A stretch of 64,000 bases of DNA from Prorocentrum cordatum (lineage: Eukaryota > Sar > Dinophyceae > Prorocentrales > Prorocentraceae). The notes under the pieces are model-generated. The model searched no databases. It saw only the letters and a list, made by a program, of their open reading frames with translations, and was not told the DNA's origin. Of the stretch, positions 9,797 through 20,489 are shown in pieces (the stretch's first letter is position 1; each line of letters opens with the position of its first letter). The stretch is from the NCBI GenBank assembly GCA_963575745.1, contig CAUYUJ010018300.1:112501-176500 (forward strand). Reading direction: 5' to 3'. The position numbers and the translations under genes were made by a program.

Positions 9797-9983
9797 TTTG
9801 GGAGAAGCCTGAGGGGGAGCCGCTGTTGTGATAATCCGGGGGGCAGGGCGGCCCCAGTTTGAACATCAAGAATTTCCCTGTAAAAAAAAGGTGCGGCTCG
9901 AGGGGGCACAGTTTGATTGAGAACAAAACAGATGCACTGGCGGCGGGGGATCAACAATAATTACTCTTCCGAAATGAAACTTC

Positions 9984-9984
<1 letters not shown>
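9797..9984 (+). repeat. Module M, copy 4
   Basis: GAGGGGGAGCCGCTGTTGTG, GGGGGGCAGGGCGG, CAGTTTGAACATCAAGAATT, GGTGCGGCTCGAGGGGGCAC, GCGGGGGATCAACAATAATT. Confidence 0.75.
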
Positions 9985-10051
<67 letters not shown>

Positions 10052-10069
10052 ACACAAAAATAAAAACAA

Positions 10070-10122
<53 letters not shown>
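9985..10122. repeat. (CAA)n microsatellite
   Basis: Two long CAA runs separated by an ACACAAAAATAAAAAC segment, placed exactly between module M copy 4 and module N copy 5. Confidence 0.97.
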
Positions 10123-10123
<1 letters not shown>

Positions 10124-10128
10124 CCATT

Positions 10129-10243
10129 TTAAGGCTGTACGCTCTTACTTGCCCGCGAGTCATTCAACACGCATACCCTACACCCTCGATGCCCGCCCTC
10201 TTCGTCTTCGATCACACCCCTTTCGGGGGGATTATTTCTCTTT
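10129..10243 (+). repeat. Module N, copy 5
   Basis: TAAGGCTGTACGCTCTTACT, CCTCGATGCCCGCC, CTTCGTCTTCGATCACA and CCCC-TTTC-GGGGGG. This is the tightest example of the M-CAA-N order. Confidence 0.8.
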
Positions 10244-10454
10244 GCTGGGGCCGGCGGGCTTAGACGTACGGGCAAACCGGAACGGGCGGACAATCCTTCG
10301 GGGGCGTAAATCTCTCTGCCCGCCATTGGAATTGGCGCGGGCCCTGCAAGAGGAGGAGGGGAAGAACGAGGGAGAGTGGGAGGAAGGGGAGGGGGAAGGA
10401 CAAAGGAAGAGGGAAGATACCACGTTGTGAAGGCGTCCTTGGCGCGTGCGTGGT

Positions 10455-10905
10455 TTCTGAGCGCCGAAACGCAATTCCAGAATAATTTGTGAGGACGTCG
10501 CACGCGAGAGCGCAGTCCTGAGTACATTGTGAGGAAATCTCGGGCGGGAGCGGGGGCCCTGACTAAGTTGCGAGGAAGTCTCAATCGGGAGCGCCGTTCC
10601 TGAGCAAATTGCACGGAAGTCTCAGGCGGGAGCGGGGGTCCTCACTAAATTGCGAGGTAGTCTCAGGCGGGAGCGCCGTTCCTGAGTCAATTGCGCGGAA
10701 ATGTCAGGCAGGAGCGGGGGTCCTGAGTAAAATTCGAAGAAGTCTCAGGCGGGAGCGCCGTTCCAACGTAAATTGCACGGAAGTCTCAGGCGGGAGCGGG
10801 GGTCTTGATTACATTGCGAGGAAGTCTCAGATGGGAGCGCCTTTCCTGAGTAAATTGGGCGGAAGTCTCAGGCGGGAGCGGGGGTCCTGAGTAAAAATCG
10901 AGGAA
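10455..10905 (+). repeat. 41-bp tandem array with 82-bp alternation
   Basis: The AGTCTCAGGCGGGAGC core recurs at an exact 41-bp step (10578, 10619, 10660, 10701, 10742, 10783, 10824, 10865, 10906), with about three more degenerate units before it. Units alternate strictly between GCGCCGTTCCTGAGT and GCGGGGGTCCTGA, giving an 82-bp higher-order repeat. The last core is also the start of module M copy 5. Short open frames through it are repeat-driven. Confidence 0.9.
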
Positions 10906-11085
10906 GTCTCAGGCGGGAGCCGTTGTTGTTGTAGCCCGGGGGGCAGGGGCACAGTTTGAGCAGGAAGACTTTCCTTGAGAAAAACAAGGTACGAGCCCCG
11001 GGGGTGGCACTTCAATCGAAAAAAATCAATGTGCACCGGTGGGGGGGATCAACAATAATTATTCTTCAAGAATGAGAGTTCAATT
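10891..11085 (+). repeat. Module M, copy 5
   Basis: CAGGCGGGAGCCG, TTGTTGTTGTAGCCC, CAGTTTGAGCAGGAAGACTT, ACAAGGTACGAGCCCC, GGCACTTCAATCGAAAAAAA, GGGGGGATCAACAATAATTA. Only a short ATTACAACA stretch follows, and this is where the macro-repeat ends. Confidence 0.8.
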
Positions 11086-11109
11086 ACAACAATTACAACA
11101 ATTACAACA

Positions 11110-12030
11110 ACAGAGGGCATGAGCCAGGCATCGTCCTCTTGGTGGTATGGTCCCCCTATTTCGCGACGCCCATCTCGAGAAGTTTCAAGCCTTCATCTCG
11201 AGAAGTATCCTGCACATCCCCGATGGAGGTGGCCCGCGAGCGATGGTGTCGCTTCTCCTCCCTCCGACGAAGAGCGATGAGGAGGCGGCGGCGACAGCAA
11301 CAGCGCAGGGCCCCATCACGGTGGGGGGCGCTCCTCCCAGACCGCCAGCGGGCTGCTGCGCAGGATGACGTGCGGCCCCCGAGCCCTTGGGGGCAGCGCC
11401 CTTGGCGGCGCCTGGCGCAAAGCGAAACTGTCGTTCTCCTCGTTCGTCCGCCCCCCCCCTGCCCCTCCTCCTCTTCCGCGGCCACTCTGGCTCAAGACAT
11501 TCTGCCCCAAGCCTCTTCGCTTCTCTCACACGCAATTTCGGCCACCCCCGCAACATGTTAGGTAATCGCGCGGACTCGCGTGCCGTACACACTCGCAGCA
11601 CGACCAAAATGGAAACCCGGGTGGTCGTACAACCACCAGACGCGCGCTTTCACCATGTGCTGGTCGTCGCGCTACCCTTCCTCGTGGACCCTCCCAAACA
11701 AAACAGCACACCCAGCTTGGTGAACCGGCGACACGGCTGCAACTGTCAAGAAACAGGGCAACCGTTCGCTCCGCAAGAAATGAGTCTAGAACTGGACTAG
11801 ACACACGTGGCCAGGATTCCTAGCACACCATACGAGGAAGGGTGGCTGACGCACCTGGCACGCCGCGGGGACCGCCGCATGACGCTGCTCCTCGCACGGA
11901 CGGCATGGGCGGCTCCTTTCCCGCATGCTCGGCAGAGGCAGGCGCGCATAGGATAGACATGCCAGCTGATGCCAGCACGTGAGTCGACCCGTCCAGCAAA
12001 GGCAGCAGTTAGAGGTTTGTTTCCTATGCT
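11110..12030. other. Unassigned GC-rich sequence
   Basis: Several overlapping short open frames on both strands, none with recognisable domains or a frame clearly better than the others. It contains the candidate spliced-leader relic at 11475-11496. I do not annotate a gene. Confidence 0.5.
11475..11496 (+). other. Candidate degraded spliced-leader relic
   Basis: TCCGCGGCCAC-TCTGGCTCAAG aligns without gaps to the 22-nt dinoflagellate spliced leader (established sequence, Zhang and colleagues 2007). 18 of 22 positions agree and all four differences are transitions; the 3' GGCTCAAG is intact. No clear open frame follows, so it could be a truncated retroposed cDNA or chance. Confidence 0.35.
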
Positions 12031-12032
12031 CG

Positions 12033-12560
12033 CCGTTGCACTGGACTTTTGATATGTCCAGCCATTTCTGGCGGCAACATCGTGCGTGGATCTCCCGCGG
12101 AGACCGCCGCCCATATAAGGTCTCCTCCTACGCCTCTGCACAAAGTAAATCTCGCGCGCGAGCATCAGCTGCAAGGCCTTGTCAATGGTCGTTTGCGCGT
12201 CGCCCACTGCCAGCTTGCCTGTCCCTGAGCGGCGAGCTTCTGCGAGGTGGCCCTCGCGGCAGGAGACATGCTTCCACTTGCCCAGTGCCCAGTGCCATGC
12301 CACGCCAGCCGCGCACGAGCTGCCCCCGCGCGGCGATTCCTTGAGAAGGGGCCATCCCGACAGGGGACCTACTTCCACTTGCCCAACAGAAAGCCGCGCC
12401 TTTGTCTTGCACGCCAGCAATTAGCGTTGACAGTTTTCGCAGTTCGGGCAACTTGCTGCGATCTAAAGCGTACCTGGCAACCAAGCCCTGAGGGTTGGCT
12501 ATCCCAGGTAACAATACGGCTTTGCTCTTGCGCAAGGTATGGCAATGATACCGAGCAATA
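12033..12560 (-). CDS. Hypothetical coding fragment with internal duplication
   Basis: Minus-strand frames read plausible peptide, for example LGKWKHVSCREGHLAEARR followed by AVGDAQTTIDKALQLMLARE. A ~101-bp direct duplication (a TTCCACTTGCCC anchor at about 12272 and 12373 on the plus strand) yields a second related GKWK peptide in another frame. No known domain is recognised. Frame changes mean there is no intact gene here; it may be an exon or a decayed fragment. Confidence 0.25.
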
Positions 12561-12596
12561 AATCGATGTTCCCCATCGTATCATTGATCGGATGAG

Positions 12597-12744
12597 TTCT
12601 CTCTCTCTCTCTCTCTCTGACACATACACACACACACGCACACGCACACGCACACGCACACGCACACGCACACACACACACACATCCACACACACACGCA
12701 CGCACACACGCACGCACGCACGCACACGCACACACACACACACT

Positions 12745-12802
<58 letters not shown>

Positions 12803-12812
12803 CACACACGTG
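12597..12812. repeat. (CT)n then (CA/CACG)n microsatellite
   Basis: CT dinucleotides (12597-12618) pass into CA/CACG repeats up to about 12812. Thr-His, Cys-Val and Arg-Val frames are artefacts. Confidence 0.97.
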
Positions 12813-13900
12813 TACGTGTGTGCATTGTCTACCGCTTGTGCTTCAGCTAGGTACCCCTCTGGTGCGTAAGTCTATTCCGACTGCAGCCCATCGCATCGCC
12901 TGGAGGCGCATAGTGTCTTCGCCTCTCAGCAGTGGCATGGACGACAATTCGAGGCGAAGCTAACTCGAGCAACAGTTCCAAATATTTGGCCTCTCCGCTT
13001 CGAGGCCAGCTCCACTTCGTTAGTGCATTGGCCTATTTGGCCAGCAACTCGTTTCTTGCAAGCAGCAATCCTCTTCCCTCTGTCCTTTCCACACCGTCGG
13101 GTTCGCAACAACATTCGCTGCCCTGTCGCCAGGGCTGTAAGAACTGAGGTACCGCTGGCCGTAGCGGCTGAAGCCCTGGTGCAAGTTAGGCCACTGGGCC
13201 CCAGGCTCTTCGGGGGGCCTGTTGGGGCCAGTTGGGGCTACTCGGGGGGGCCTGTTGAGGACAGCTGACTACTTGGGGGGGCTGTCTGTGCGCAACCAGA
13301 AGCCGTACACTGCTGCGCCTCACTCAATTCCGATGTGGTCTTCATGTCCTGGCCTCTGCTGTCAATTAAAGCCCGACACCGCTACCTCGGCCGTTCCAAG
13401 AAGATGCCGACCAAAGTGACGCCAATGTCGCGCCCTTTCGCAAGACGGCGTTCCCGTCACCATCCCTTCTTGTCTGCGATGTTCCCAGAAAACAACGCTC
13501 TTCGCTGGCAACGAGTTGGGTCCAGCAAGCGGCCAAAAAAAATAGCGGGACGCATCCGTTGCGAATGGAAGCTCAGGAGCGCCACCCCAAGAGTTTACCT
13601 TTTTGGTCCGTGGTCGCTTGACTCAAGCAGCGCTCGAGCGACCTGAGGGGCGCCTCCGAGGCGAGCCAGGGCACTGAGCAGAAACGGCGGGAGGCGGGGG
13701 TCGTGAGGGGGTGGAGGAGACCCCCAAGAGTTCAACACGTACTGCTGCATTTCGATATTCTGACACCATGCGTCGACGAGAGTCTCCTATAATCCGCCGA
13801 CCCCGCTTGCCGGGGGTGAGAAGGCGTGTGCGACATGTGGCTGTCCCCCTCCCCCAATCCCAATCCCCCAAGGTCCAAAATGCGGTCTGAGCCCGCAACA
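12813..13900. other. Unassigned sequence
   Basis: Short open frames on both strands without domain or codon support. A local GGGGGCCTGTTGGGG-type repetition occurs at 13210-13280. Nothing else is recognisable. Confidence 0.5.
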
Positions 13901-13904
13901 ACGA

Positions 13905-14400
13905 TCCGTGGCCTCCAGGATCCTTCAGATGCCATGCATGATGGCCCAAGCCAGGCTCGAACACGCCGCGGAGGCATCAAAAACACCGAAGCATGCCTCC
14001 AGACGACCCAAGAGGCCTCCAAGACGCCCCATGAGGGCGTCAAGAGGACCAAGGAGGAGGCCCCAAGAGGCAGAAACTGCCAAAATTCCTCAGGAAAACG
14101 CACATTCGTAGCATGCTGTGTTTTTAGGCTTGGCAGCGTGCAAGACTGGTCAATGGGGCCCCCAAGAAGGATCCCAAACGGCCCCAAAGACAGCCAAAGA
14201 CGTCCCCAAGAGGGCCCTCAGAAGCGGCACAGGGAAGGATTACGAACTGAGATGTCGAGCATTTCCCTCCAAAATGGCACCTAGAGCCCCCCACAGCCGA
14301 CGCCTCCAAGAGGCTCCCAAAAAGCCCCCAAGAGGCCCCAAAAACACACCTGATGCCCCAAAAAGCCCTCCGAGAGATCCCTGAGAGGCATCCCAAGAGC
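13905..14400. repeat. Degenerate CCAAGA/GGCC family stretch
   Basis: Repeated CCAAGAGGCCTCCAAGACGC-type units with a CTGCCAAAATTCCTC-like non-decamer insert near 14075, matching the organisation of 515-2460. Confidence 0.7.
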
Positions 14401-14529
14401 CAATCAGATGCACCCAACAAGTACAAACTTTCATTCCGTCTGGGGGTCGTCGGAATTGCGTAAACCATTCGTATAAACAATGAACCACCGCGTCCTGCTG
14501 TTATGTGACCTCCCCCTTCTCACTTCTAC

Positions 14530-15690
14530 CCCTTATGAATAACACCTCCCTGTCGCACCCCGAGGCCAATCGCAAGGGCGAGCCAAGCGTGTCGCTTGAG
14601 ACTTCCTTACCACTTATGAAGCTGAATCTTGAAAACTGCCAACAATTTGGCTTTTGCCGCGATCTGGAAACTTGAATCTTGAAAACTGCCAACAATCTTG
14701 AAGCGGGTGGTTTTCAGAATGTGGCTTTCGCCCTAGCGCCGCGCACATTCGTTTTGGGGCGGGTAGTTTTTTAAAATGTGGCGCGCGCCTCACCGCCGCG
14801 CACATGCGTTTCAACAAATTACAAGAGCTGCACAAATTATCATGACTGGCGTACAATCAACTGCATTTTGGAGAGAATCCGTATTTTCAGGGCGCACCAA
14901 ACCCGTTGATTCACGGTGTCGGCTCAGAAACGTCAAGGCGCAACAAGCAGGTTGGCCCGTGGCGTTGAAGTCCTGTTGTTCCTCCTCTTCCTCCTCCTCT
15001 TTGTCCTCCTCCTCCTCCTCCTCCTCCTCCTCCTCCTCCTCCTCCTCCTCCTCCTCCTCCTCCTGTTCCTCATCATGTTCCTCGTCCTCCTCCTCCTCCT
15101 CTTCCTGCGCCTCCTTCTCGTCTACATGACTATCCTTCAACACCCCATTTATGAGCCTGAATTTAAAAATACAACGCAAAAAGCGTCACGGATGGAGGAC
15201 GGGCCGCATCCAAATGTGGTTGTCGCCTTCGCGCCGCGCACAATCGCCATTAAAACTTGCCAGAGCTCCACGAATGGAGGACGGCCCTTTTAAAAGTGTG
15301 GTTCTCGCCCTAGCGCGGCGCACATTCGCTTGACGAACTTGCAACGTGTTCGAGGACTCGCATGGTTAACTTCCTAAAGATGCGTTGCGCCACGATGTCG
15401 GACTGTCAGGCGGCAACAGTTATGTTGGCTCGTGGTGCTGAAGTCCCCAAGAAAACGTTATAGCAATATTCTGGATCGTCAAAACGCAACCGTAATTGTG
15501 ATTCGCGGCGTTGAAGTTCCAGGGGTGGTATTCGGGCACAGTTCACGATTTCCAAGCGGTTGTTTTCAAACGGGGCACTCTTTTCAGCGAACATGAATCC
15601 TTGTATGGTGCCTATGGAGAGGGAGCTTGGAGGGAGCGTGTAGTAAAACATCGTTGGTAACTATTGGGCTTACACTGGTTGCGTCCTTCT
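14530..15690 (+). repeat. Interspersed family R, copy 1
   Basis: The order of segments matches 37605-38330: TTATGAATAACACCTCCCTG, CGCTTGAGACTTCCTTACCA, repeated AATGTGGCTTTCGCCCTAGC-GCCGCGCACATTCG units (about 14720, 14780, 15220 and 15300), GGCAACAGTTATGTTGG, GATTCGCGGCGTTGAAGT, a GAACATGAATCCTTG segment, and AAAACATCGTTGG. Copy 1 is longer because extra sequence and a TCC tract (about 14830-15150) lie within it. Confidence 0.75.
14969..15110. repeat. (TCC)n microsatellite inside family R
   Basis: TCC/CTC units. Copy 2 of family R has TCC tracts just outside its ends instead (37346-37600 and 38330-38400), so TCC association appears to be a property of the family. Confidence 0.9.
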
Positions 15691-15760
15691 CATCCTACTC
15701 CTATTTTTGTTCATCCTATTTGCCACAATCACTATCATCATCAGCATCAGCATGAGATCA

Positions 15761-16093
15761 TTTTTTTATTCCGGCCGGTAACGCTCGTTACCCGGGGGGG
15801 GGGGGGGGTCGTGCCCCCCGGGTAACGGTAACGCTTGGGCTGGGCGGGGTATGGCGAAGCAGGGGCGCTCTGCGATCGCCATAGTATGCGCGCGAGCAGC
15901 ACTCTCTGCCTGAGAGCACCACAGTGGCTTGCGATTCGAGTACAAGCGCAAAGCCCGCCGCGTGGTCCCGGCACCACGCCCGCGCCCGCGCGCGCGACGA
16001 CGATGATCGACGAGCGACGAGCGACGAGGTCGACGACGACGACGACGACGTTTGCCGCCTGTTTCGGCCTCCGGAGGCCGTTTTCGGGCGCCG

Positions 16094-16154
<61 letters not shown>

Positions 16155-16390
16155 TTCGAGTACAAGCGCAAAGCCCGCAAGCACCAGCATCGCGCATGCG
16201 AGCGCCGCAATGGCCTGCGAGCGCCCACAGTGCGCCTGCGACCACCACACCACAGTGCGCATGCCTTCGGGCACCAGCATGTTGGAGGGGAAGACCGAGA
16301 CCCCCCCCGCGTACGAGCGTTACCGTTACGGGGGGGGGGGGGGGGGGTGAGGCCCGGGTAACGAGCGTTACCCCCCAGAGGATAAAAAAA
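15761..16390. mobile_element. Foldback (long inverted-repeat) element
   Basis: Arms of about 75-80 bp, at 15761-15837 and 16312-16390, are inverted copies: T-run/A-run ends, then GGTAACGCTCGTTACCC, a G-run and GTAACGGTAACGCT. Each arm is itself partly palindromic. The interior holds (GAC)n at about 16028-16153 and two direct copies of a 26-bp motif starting GATTCGAGTACAAGCGC at 15933 and 16153. It lies between relics of CAT microsatellite. No transposase is encoded. Confidence 0.7.
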
Positions 16391-16574
16391 AAAAAAAAAA
16401 CAAAAAAAAAAAAAAAAAAATCTCCATCGGCATCATCATCAATACCAACACCGTCACCACAATTAGCAGCCCAAGGCGCACTAGCCAAGGCGAAAGGGAA
16501 CCTGAATGAGTGTGGTAGTCTCGCATGTATCACTTCTAGCAAGCTCGTAAGCCTCCAGATGGATCCAATACCTC

Positions 16575-16790
16575 GTACAAGAGAGCCCCAAGAGTGGCTC
16601 AAGAGGGCTCCAAGACGGCCTGGATGGCGCACCAGACCGCCAGCATCGGCCCAAGAGGGCCCCAAGAGGGCCCTAAGTGGGCCCCAAGAGGCGACGCTGC
16701 TCCCGAGAGGGCCCCAAAAGATTTCAAACGCTGCCCCAAGAAGGTCTCATTATAACCCAAGCAAGCGCCCAAAAGCCACCAACATCGGAA
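16575..16790. repeat. Degenerate CCAAGA/GGCC family stretch
   Basis: Units such as GCCCCAAGAGTGGCTCAAGA and GGGCCCCAAGAGGGCC, continuing the dispersed family. Confidence 0.65.
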
Positions 16791-16806
16791 AATCCGCGAG
16801 AACATG

Positions 16807-18036
16807 TTATGGTTGATTCTTGGGTCTGCCCAAACTGATCCGAAGCTTCGGATTGATGGCTGCCCCCTCGATTTGATCATCTGCGTGCTCATACGCATCC
16901 ATAACCAAGAAAACTCGCCTGGGCGACACGCGGGCTGGCGGGGATACTTCGTCGCCCGCGGGCGCGCGAAACGAGTCGAACGCCGAGCGCGCCATGGCGA
17001 GCCGCGCCCGTAGCCGAGTCAAAAGCAGCGCAGGCAGCAGCGGCGGAAGGACGCACAGCAGCGCCGCCCAGCTGGAGAGCAGCCACTGAAGTGCGCGCAC
17101 AAGGCGAAGAGCACGAGGGCCCCGCCGCAGACTTGCGGAGCAGGAAGAATTTAACGCGCCAAGAGAGCGCGGAAGAGGACAGCAAAAAGGCGCAGAGCCA
17201 GGGACGGGAAGAGGTGGGCCACCTTGCCGAACGAGTACACCACCGTGTCGGCGCAGGAAACGCAGCCAAAAGGGCGCGGAAGAATGCCCACGGGCGGCCG
17301 AAGTGCAAGTTGCGGCGCCGCCCACGCGCACCCTGAGCCAGACGGAGAGGCACAGACGGCGAAACCCGGGTGAGCGGGAGGTCGAGCATGTAGGCAGTAG
17401 GCCACGACTGCGAAGCTGCGGCAGTCATCCGTGCAGGCGTGACCAAGGCGCACCCGAGGCCAGGGGACTGGGGCAACCTTGCCGTAAAGGTAGGACTTCA
17501 GATGGCCGTCGACCGACACCGCGCGCCCCGCGTGCACGAACCCGAGGACGCAGATGACAGGCACGGGAGGACCGCGCAAGTGGGCGCCGCCCAGAGTGGA
17601 GCGGCGGGTGGCCTCGAGGCAGGCCCCCGCAAGTGCCTGCCAGGGGGCCCGCGACACCTTGGGCGCCGCGGGCCACGGGCAGGGGCGGGGCCCGCCCATC
17701 CGGACAACCAACGCGAACCCTTGCGGCCGTCACGCGGCGGGGCGGATGATAGCGAAGCCCCAGGGGGGGCGGTGCCGCACCAGCCGGACCAACCCAGAAG
17801 AGGTTCATACGGGGCAGCTGATCGCTGCAAGCACTCGAAAGGCCTCGGCAGAGACAAACCCAAGGAAAGCAGCTGATCGCCGCAAGCACTCGCAAAGCCA
17901 AGGAAGAGGAGTACTCAATGTAAGCAAGGATCGCATCGACGGAGTTCGGAGTGGATGACCTCGGCAGAGGGATGCCCAAGGTAACGCTGGAAGCCGAACG
18001 TTGGCAAGCACAGGACTTCGGCAGATGCATACCCAT
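16807..18036 (-). pseudogene. Possible frame-broken membrane-protein-like coding block
   Basis: Minus-strand frames give locally plausible sequence: HLKSYLYGKVAPVPWPRVRL, then hydrophobic stretches (LALRLFAVLFRALLA; WLLSSWAALLCVLPPLLPALLL) and a last segment VFLVMDAYEHADDQIEG ending near 16807. They lie in different frames and no domain is recognised. It may be the 3' continuation of the helicase-containing block upstream, or an independent decayed gene. A CAAGCACTCG/AGCTGATCGC direct repetition lies at 17815-17900. Confidence 0.25.
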
Positions 18037-18149
18037 GGCGAAGAAGGAAGAGGGGGGGAAGAAGGCAGCTGCTCACTGCAAGCACAAGATAAGAAAACGC
18101 CCGAGGCGGGGTGCGAGGTGGAAGGCGCGTTGGACATGGTGGAAGGCGG

Positions 18150-18908
18150 TTACCAGCGGCACCTCTTGTCCGTAGCAGGTCCGCCCCAGCCGCGGTTGTG
18201 ATTGCCCTGCATGCCGCTTCGCACCACGGAGGCGTCGCGGTCTAGCCCTTTGCCTGGGCGCCCGGCGTTGCCCCGATCGCCCGTCGCGGGGCCCTGGCGC
18301 GGGCGGTCGAAGTCGGCGCAAAGTCCCGCGCTGCTCCAGGCGGCCGGGAATGCGTCGCAGGCGGCCTGGGATTGCAGACGCGGGTCAATTGGAAGGAGCC
18401 TGGGTCGGGTTGCCTTGCACTCGGCCACACTGTGCCAGACCCTGTGGAATGTGGCCCCGAGCTCAGATTGCATCCCCCCGATAAAAGCGGGGCTGCTCTC
18501 GGTCGCACCTTGCGCCTCAACGCGGCGCGCGAGCGTCTCATACATCCGGTTGCCGCCACGAGTGCGGCAGCCGGTCGGCGCGAGGTGTCGGCGGCAACAT
18601 CGCGCCAGACTCTTCGCACCCACACGCCAACAGCTTGGCTGCTAGGGGTCGCGCGCGGCGCGGACCTGCCCCTGGGGCCCATATTCCCACGACTTGTAGC
18701 TTGACCAACTGGACCCGCACGCGCGCCCATCATCACTGGCATTCCAGCTGGAGCCGTAGCTGGTCCACCTGCTGCCGTCAGGACTCCGCGCGCGGTCCGC
18801 GCGCCGCATGGCATGGTCGTAGGGGCCCCATCCTAGGCCTTGGTCGCGCCCCCTTCCGCGCCCCTCTGCGCGCGCCCATGGTCTCGCGCGCTGAGTCACT
18901 GCTGCCAT
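18150..18908 (-). pseudogene. Frame-broken hypothetical coding block
   Basis: Two minus-strand frames join into plausible sequence: 18642-18908 (YDHAMRRADRARSPDGSRWT, then SSYKSWEYGPQGQ) and 18150-18623 (RMYETLARRVEAQGATESSP, ELGATFHRVWHSVAECKATR), with a Gly/Asn/Arg-rich C-terminus containing NHNRGWGGPATDK. The tail resembles generic RGG-type RNA-binding tails only in composition. It lies directly downstream of the helicase remnant on the same strand. Confidence 0.35.
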
Positions 18909-18941
18909 TTGTTCCGCCCGGGAGTCGGGGGGGGCTAACGG

Positions 18942-20412
18942 CTACCGCGCGTCAGCGGCGTCGCGGTCGCTGTGGCCGGCGCGGCAGCGCAGGGGGTCAC
19001 GGTGCGAGGAGGGGACTTGGAGCTGGCCTCCTCGTCGGTAGGTGAAGGGACAGGGTCGTCGTCCGCTGGGGGCCCCCGTCTCGTCTGTGGCGCCGCGGTG
19101 CGCGGCCCCCAAGTCCAGTCCGGGCCTGGGCGCGGAGCCTGACCAGTCATTCCGCCCCAGGGAGCTGAAAGGATGGGAGCCACCCTTGGTCCTTGGTCGC
19201 CAGTCGCTGCGCCCGTGGCCCCCCCTCTTCTGCCCCCGAGCGTGCGCCGGGTGGAGGGTGAGAAGCCTGCGCGGGCGCGGCCCCGCCGGGCGGCGCTGCC
19301 TTTGGGCCCGCGTCGTTTCTGCATAGTTCCCCGTCCGACAGGGCGCCGTCAGTTGGCAGGTCAGCTTCGAGGCTTGCAAGCCAGGCCACGAGGGCGCTGA
19401 CACTGCGGCGGGCGGGGCCGGCGCCCTTGAACGGAGCGCCCCTCTGAGCGCAGAACCTCCAGGATTATCCCACCAGATTCTCTCGGGCAAAGCGACGCAC
19501 CAGGCGCGCGGCCACCCATCTCCCGCCACCCCACGCGGCGCCAGGCGGGACTGCGTCGTCGGCAAGCGCGCCGACGCAGAGCGAACGGACGCAGGCACAG
19601 GCCAGTCCGCGCCCCCAGGCGCCGCCACTCCAGCCACCCGGTTCGGCGAACTCCCCGGAGGAGAGGGCGATCCAGGCGTCGTCGGAGGCTGGGCCCAGAC
19701 AGCGAACGCGCCTTCCCAGTGCTAGGGGAGAAGCAGTTTCCGCCCCACGTTGGTCGCTCGCTGCTGCGAGGCAGGCCTCGACACCACGGCGACTCAGGGG
19801 GGGCGCGCGGGGGGGGAGACACGGCAGGATGCTGCGGATGTGTTCGCACCGACTGGTGTCAGAACGGGCGGGGCAGCGAAATCGGGGCCGCGTCGCGTCG
19901 CCCTGCCTCGCCACAGCCCGCGGGCGGCCGAACTCGCCGTGTCGGCCGCCGTCGGCGGTCGGTCTGGGCCCGGCGGCTCTCTTCGCTGGTGCGGGGGGGC
20001 ACATGCGGACTGAGCCCCTGTCCAGGGTGACCTTGAGGACGCTGGGCGCGATGTCCCAGATGCGCACCAGGCTGATGCGGCAGCGCCAAGACGCGTTCCA
20101 GGAGGCGCCGGCCCAGCACTCCACCCAGCGGCCCCACTCGGGGAGGCCGCGTCGGTCGTCGCATCCCAGGCCAGAGTTAGGCGCCCGAACAAAGGAGCCA
20201 GGCGCGGGAAGGCCCCCACGCGCGTTTGACCGGCCCCCCGCCGCAGCTGTCGCAGATGGCGGAATAAGATCCAGACTCAACGACGCCAGTGCCGAGCCAG
20301 TCGTCAATGGGACGGGACATGGGAATAGTGCTGTGCTGGTGGCCGTCAGGAGCAGCTGTGACAATGTGTAGTCGCTGTTTGGATTGGGCACCCGGGCTCG
20401 AACTGTCGGCAT
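18942..20412 (-). pseudogene. Frame-broken hypothetical coding block
   Basis: 19465-20412 is an uninterrupted 315-codon minus frame with good local character: WGRWVECWAGASWNASWRCR, ISLVRIWDIAPSVLKVTLDR, then DDAWIALSSGEFAEPGG. It ends in RRFARENLVG at 19465, after which coding-like sequence moves to another frame (18942-19637, Pro/Arg-rich). No family is recognised. The upstream end joins the 20490-21768 block across a stop and a frame change. Confidence 0.4.
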
Positions 20413-20489
20413 CTGGAGGTGTTGGGAGAATGTTGCTGACTTAGCCTCGTCCTCGGCAAGGCGGCCCTTCTAGCGCGCGGCCAGCCTCT

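Noticed and set aside
10455-10905. CRISPR-like appearance of regularly spaced short repeats
   Set aside because: The units abut with no unique spacers, the intervening bases alternate between two forms, and the genome is eukaryotic.
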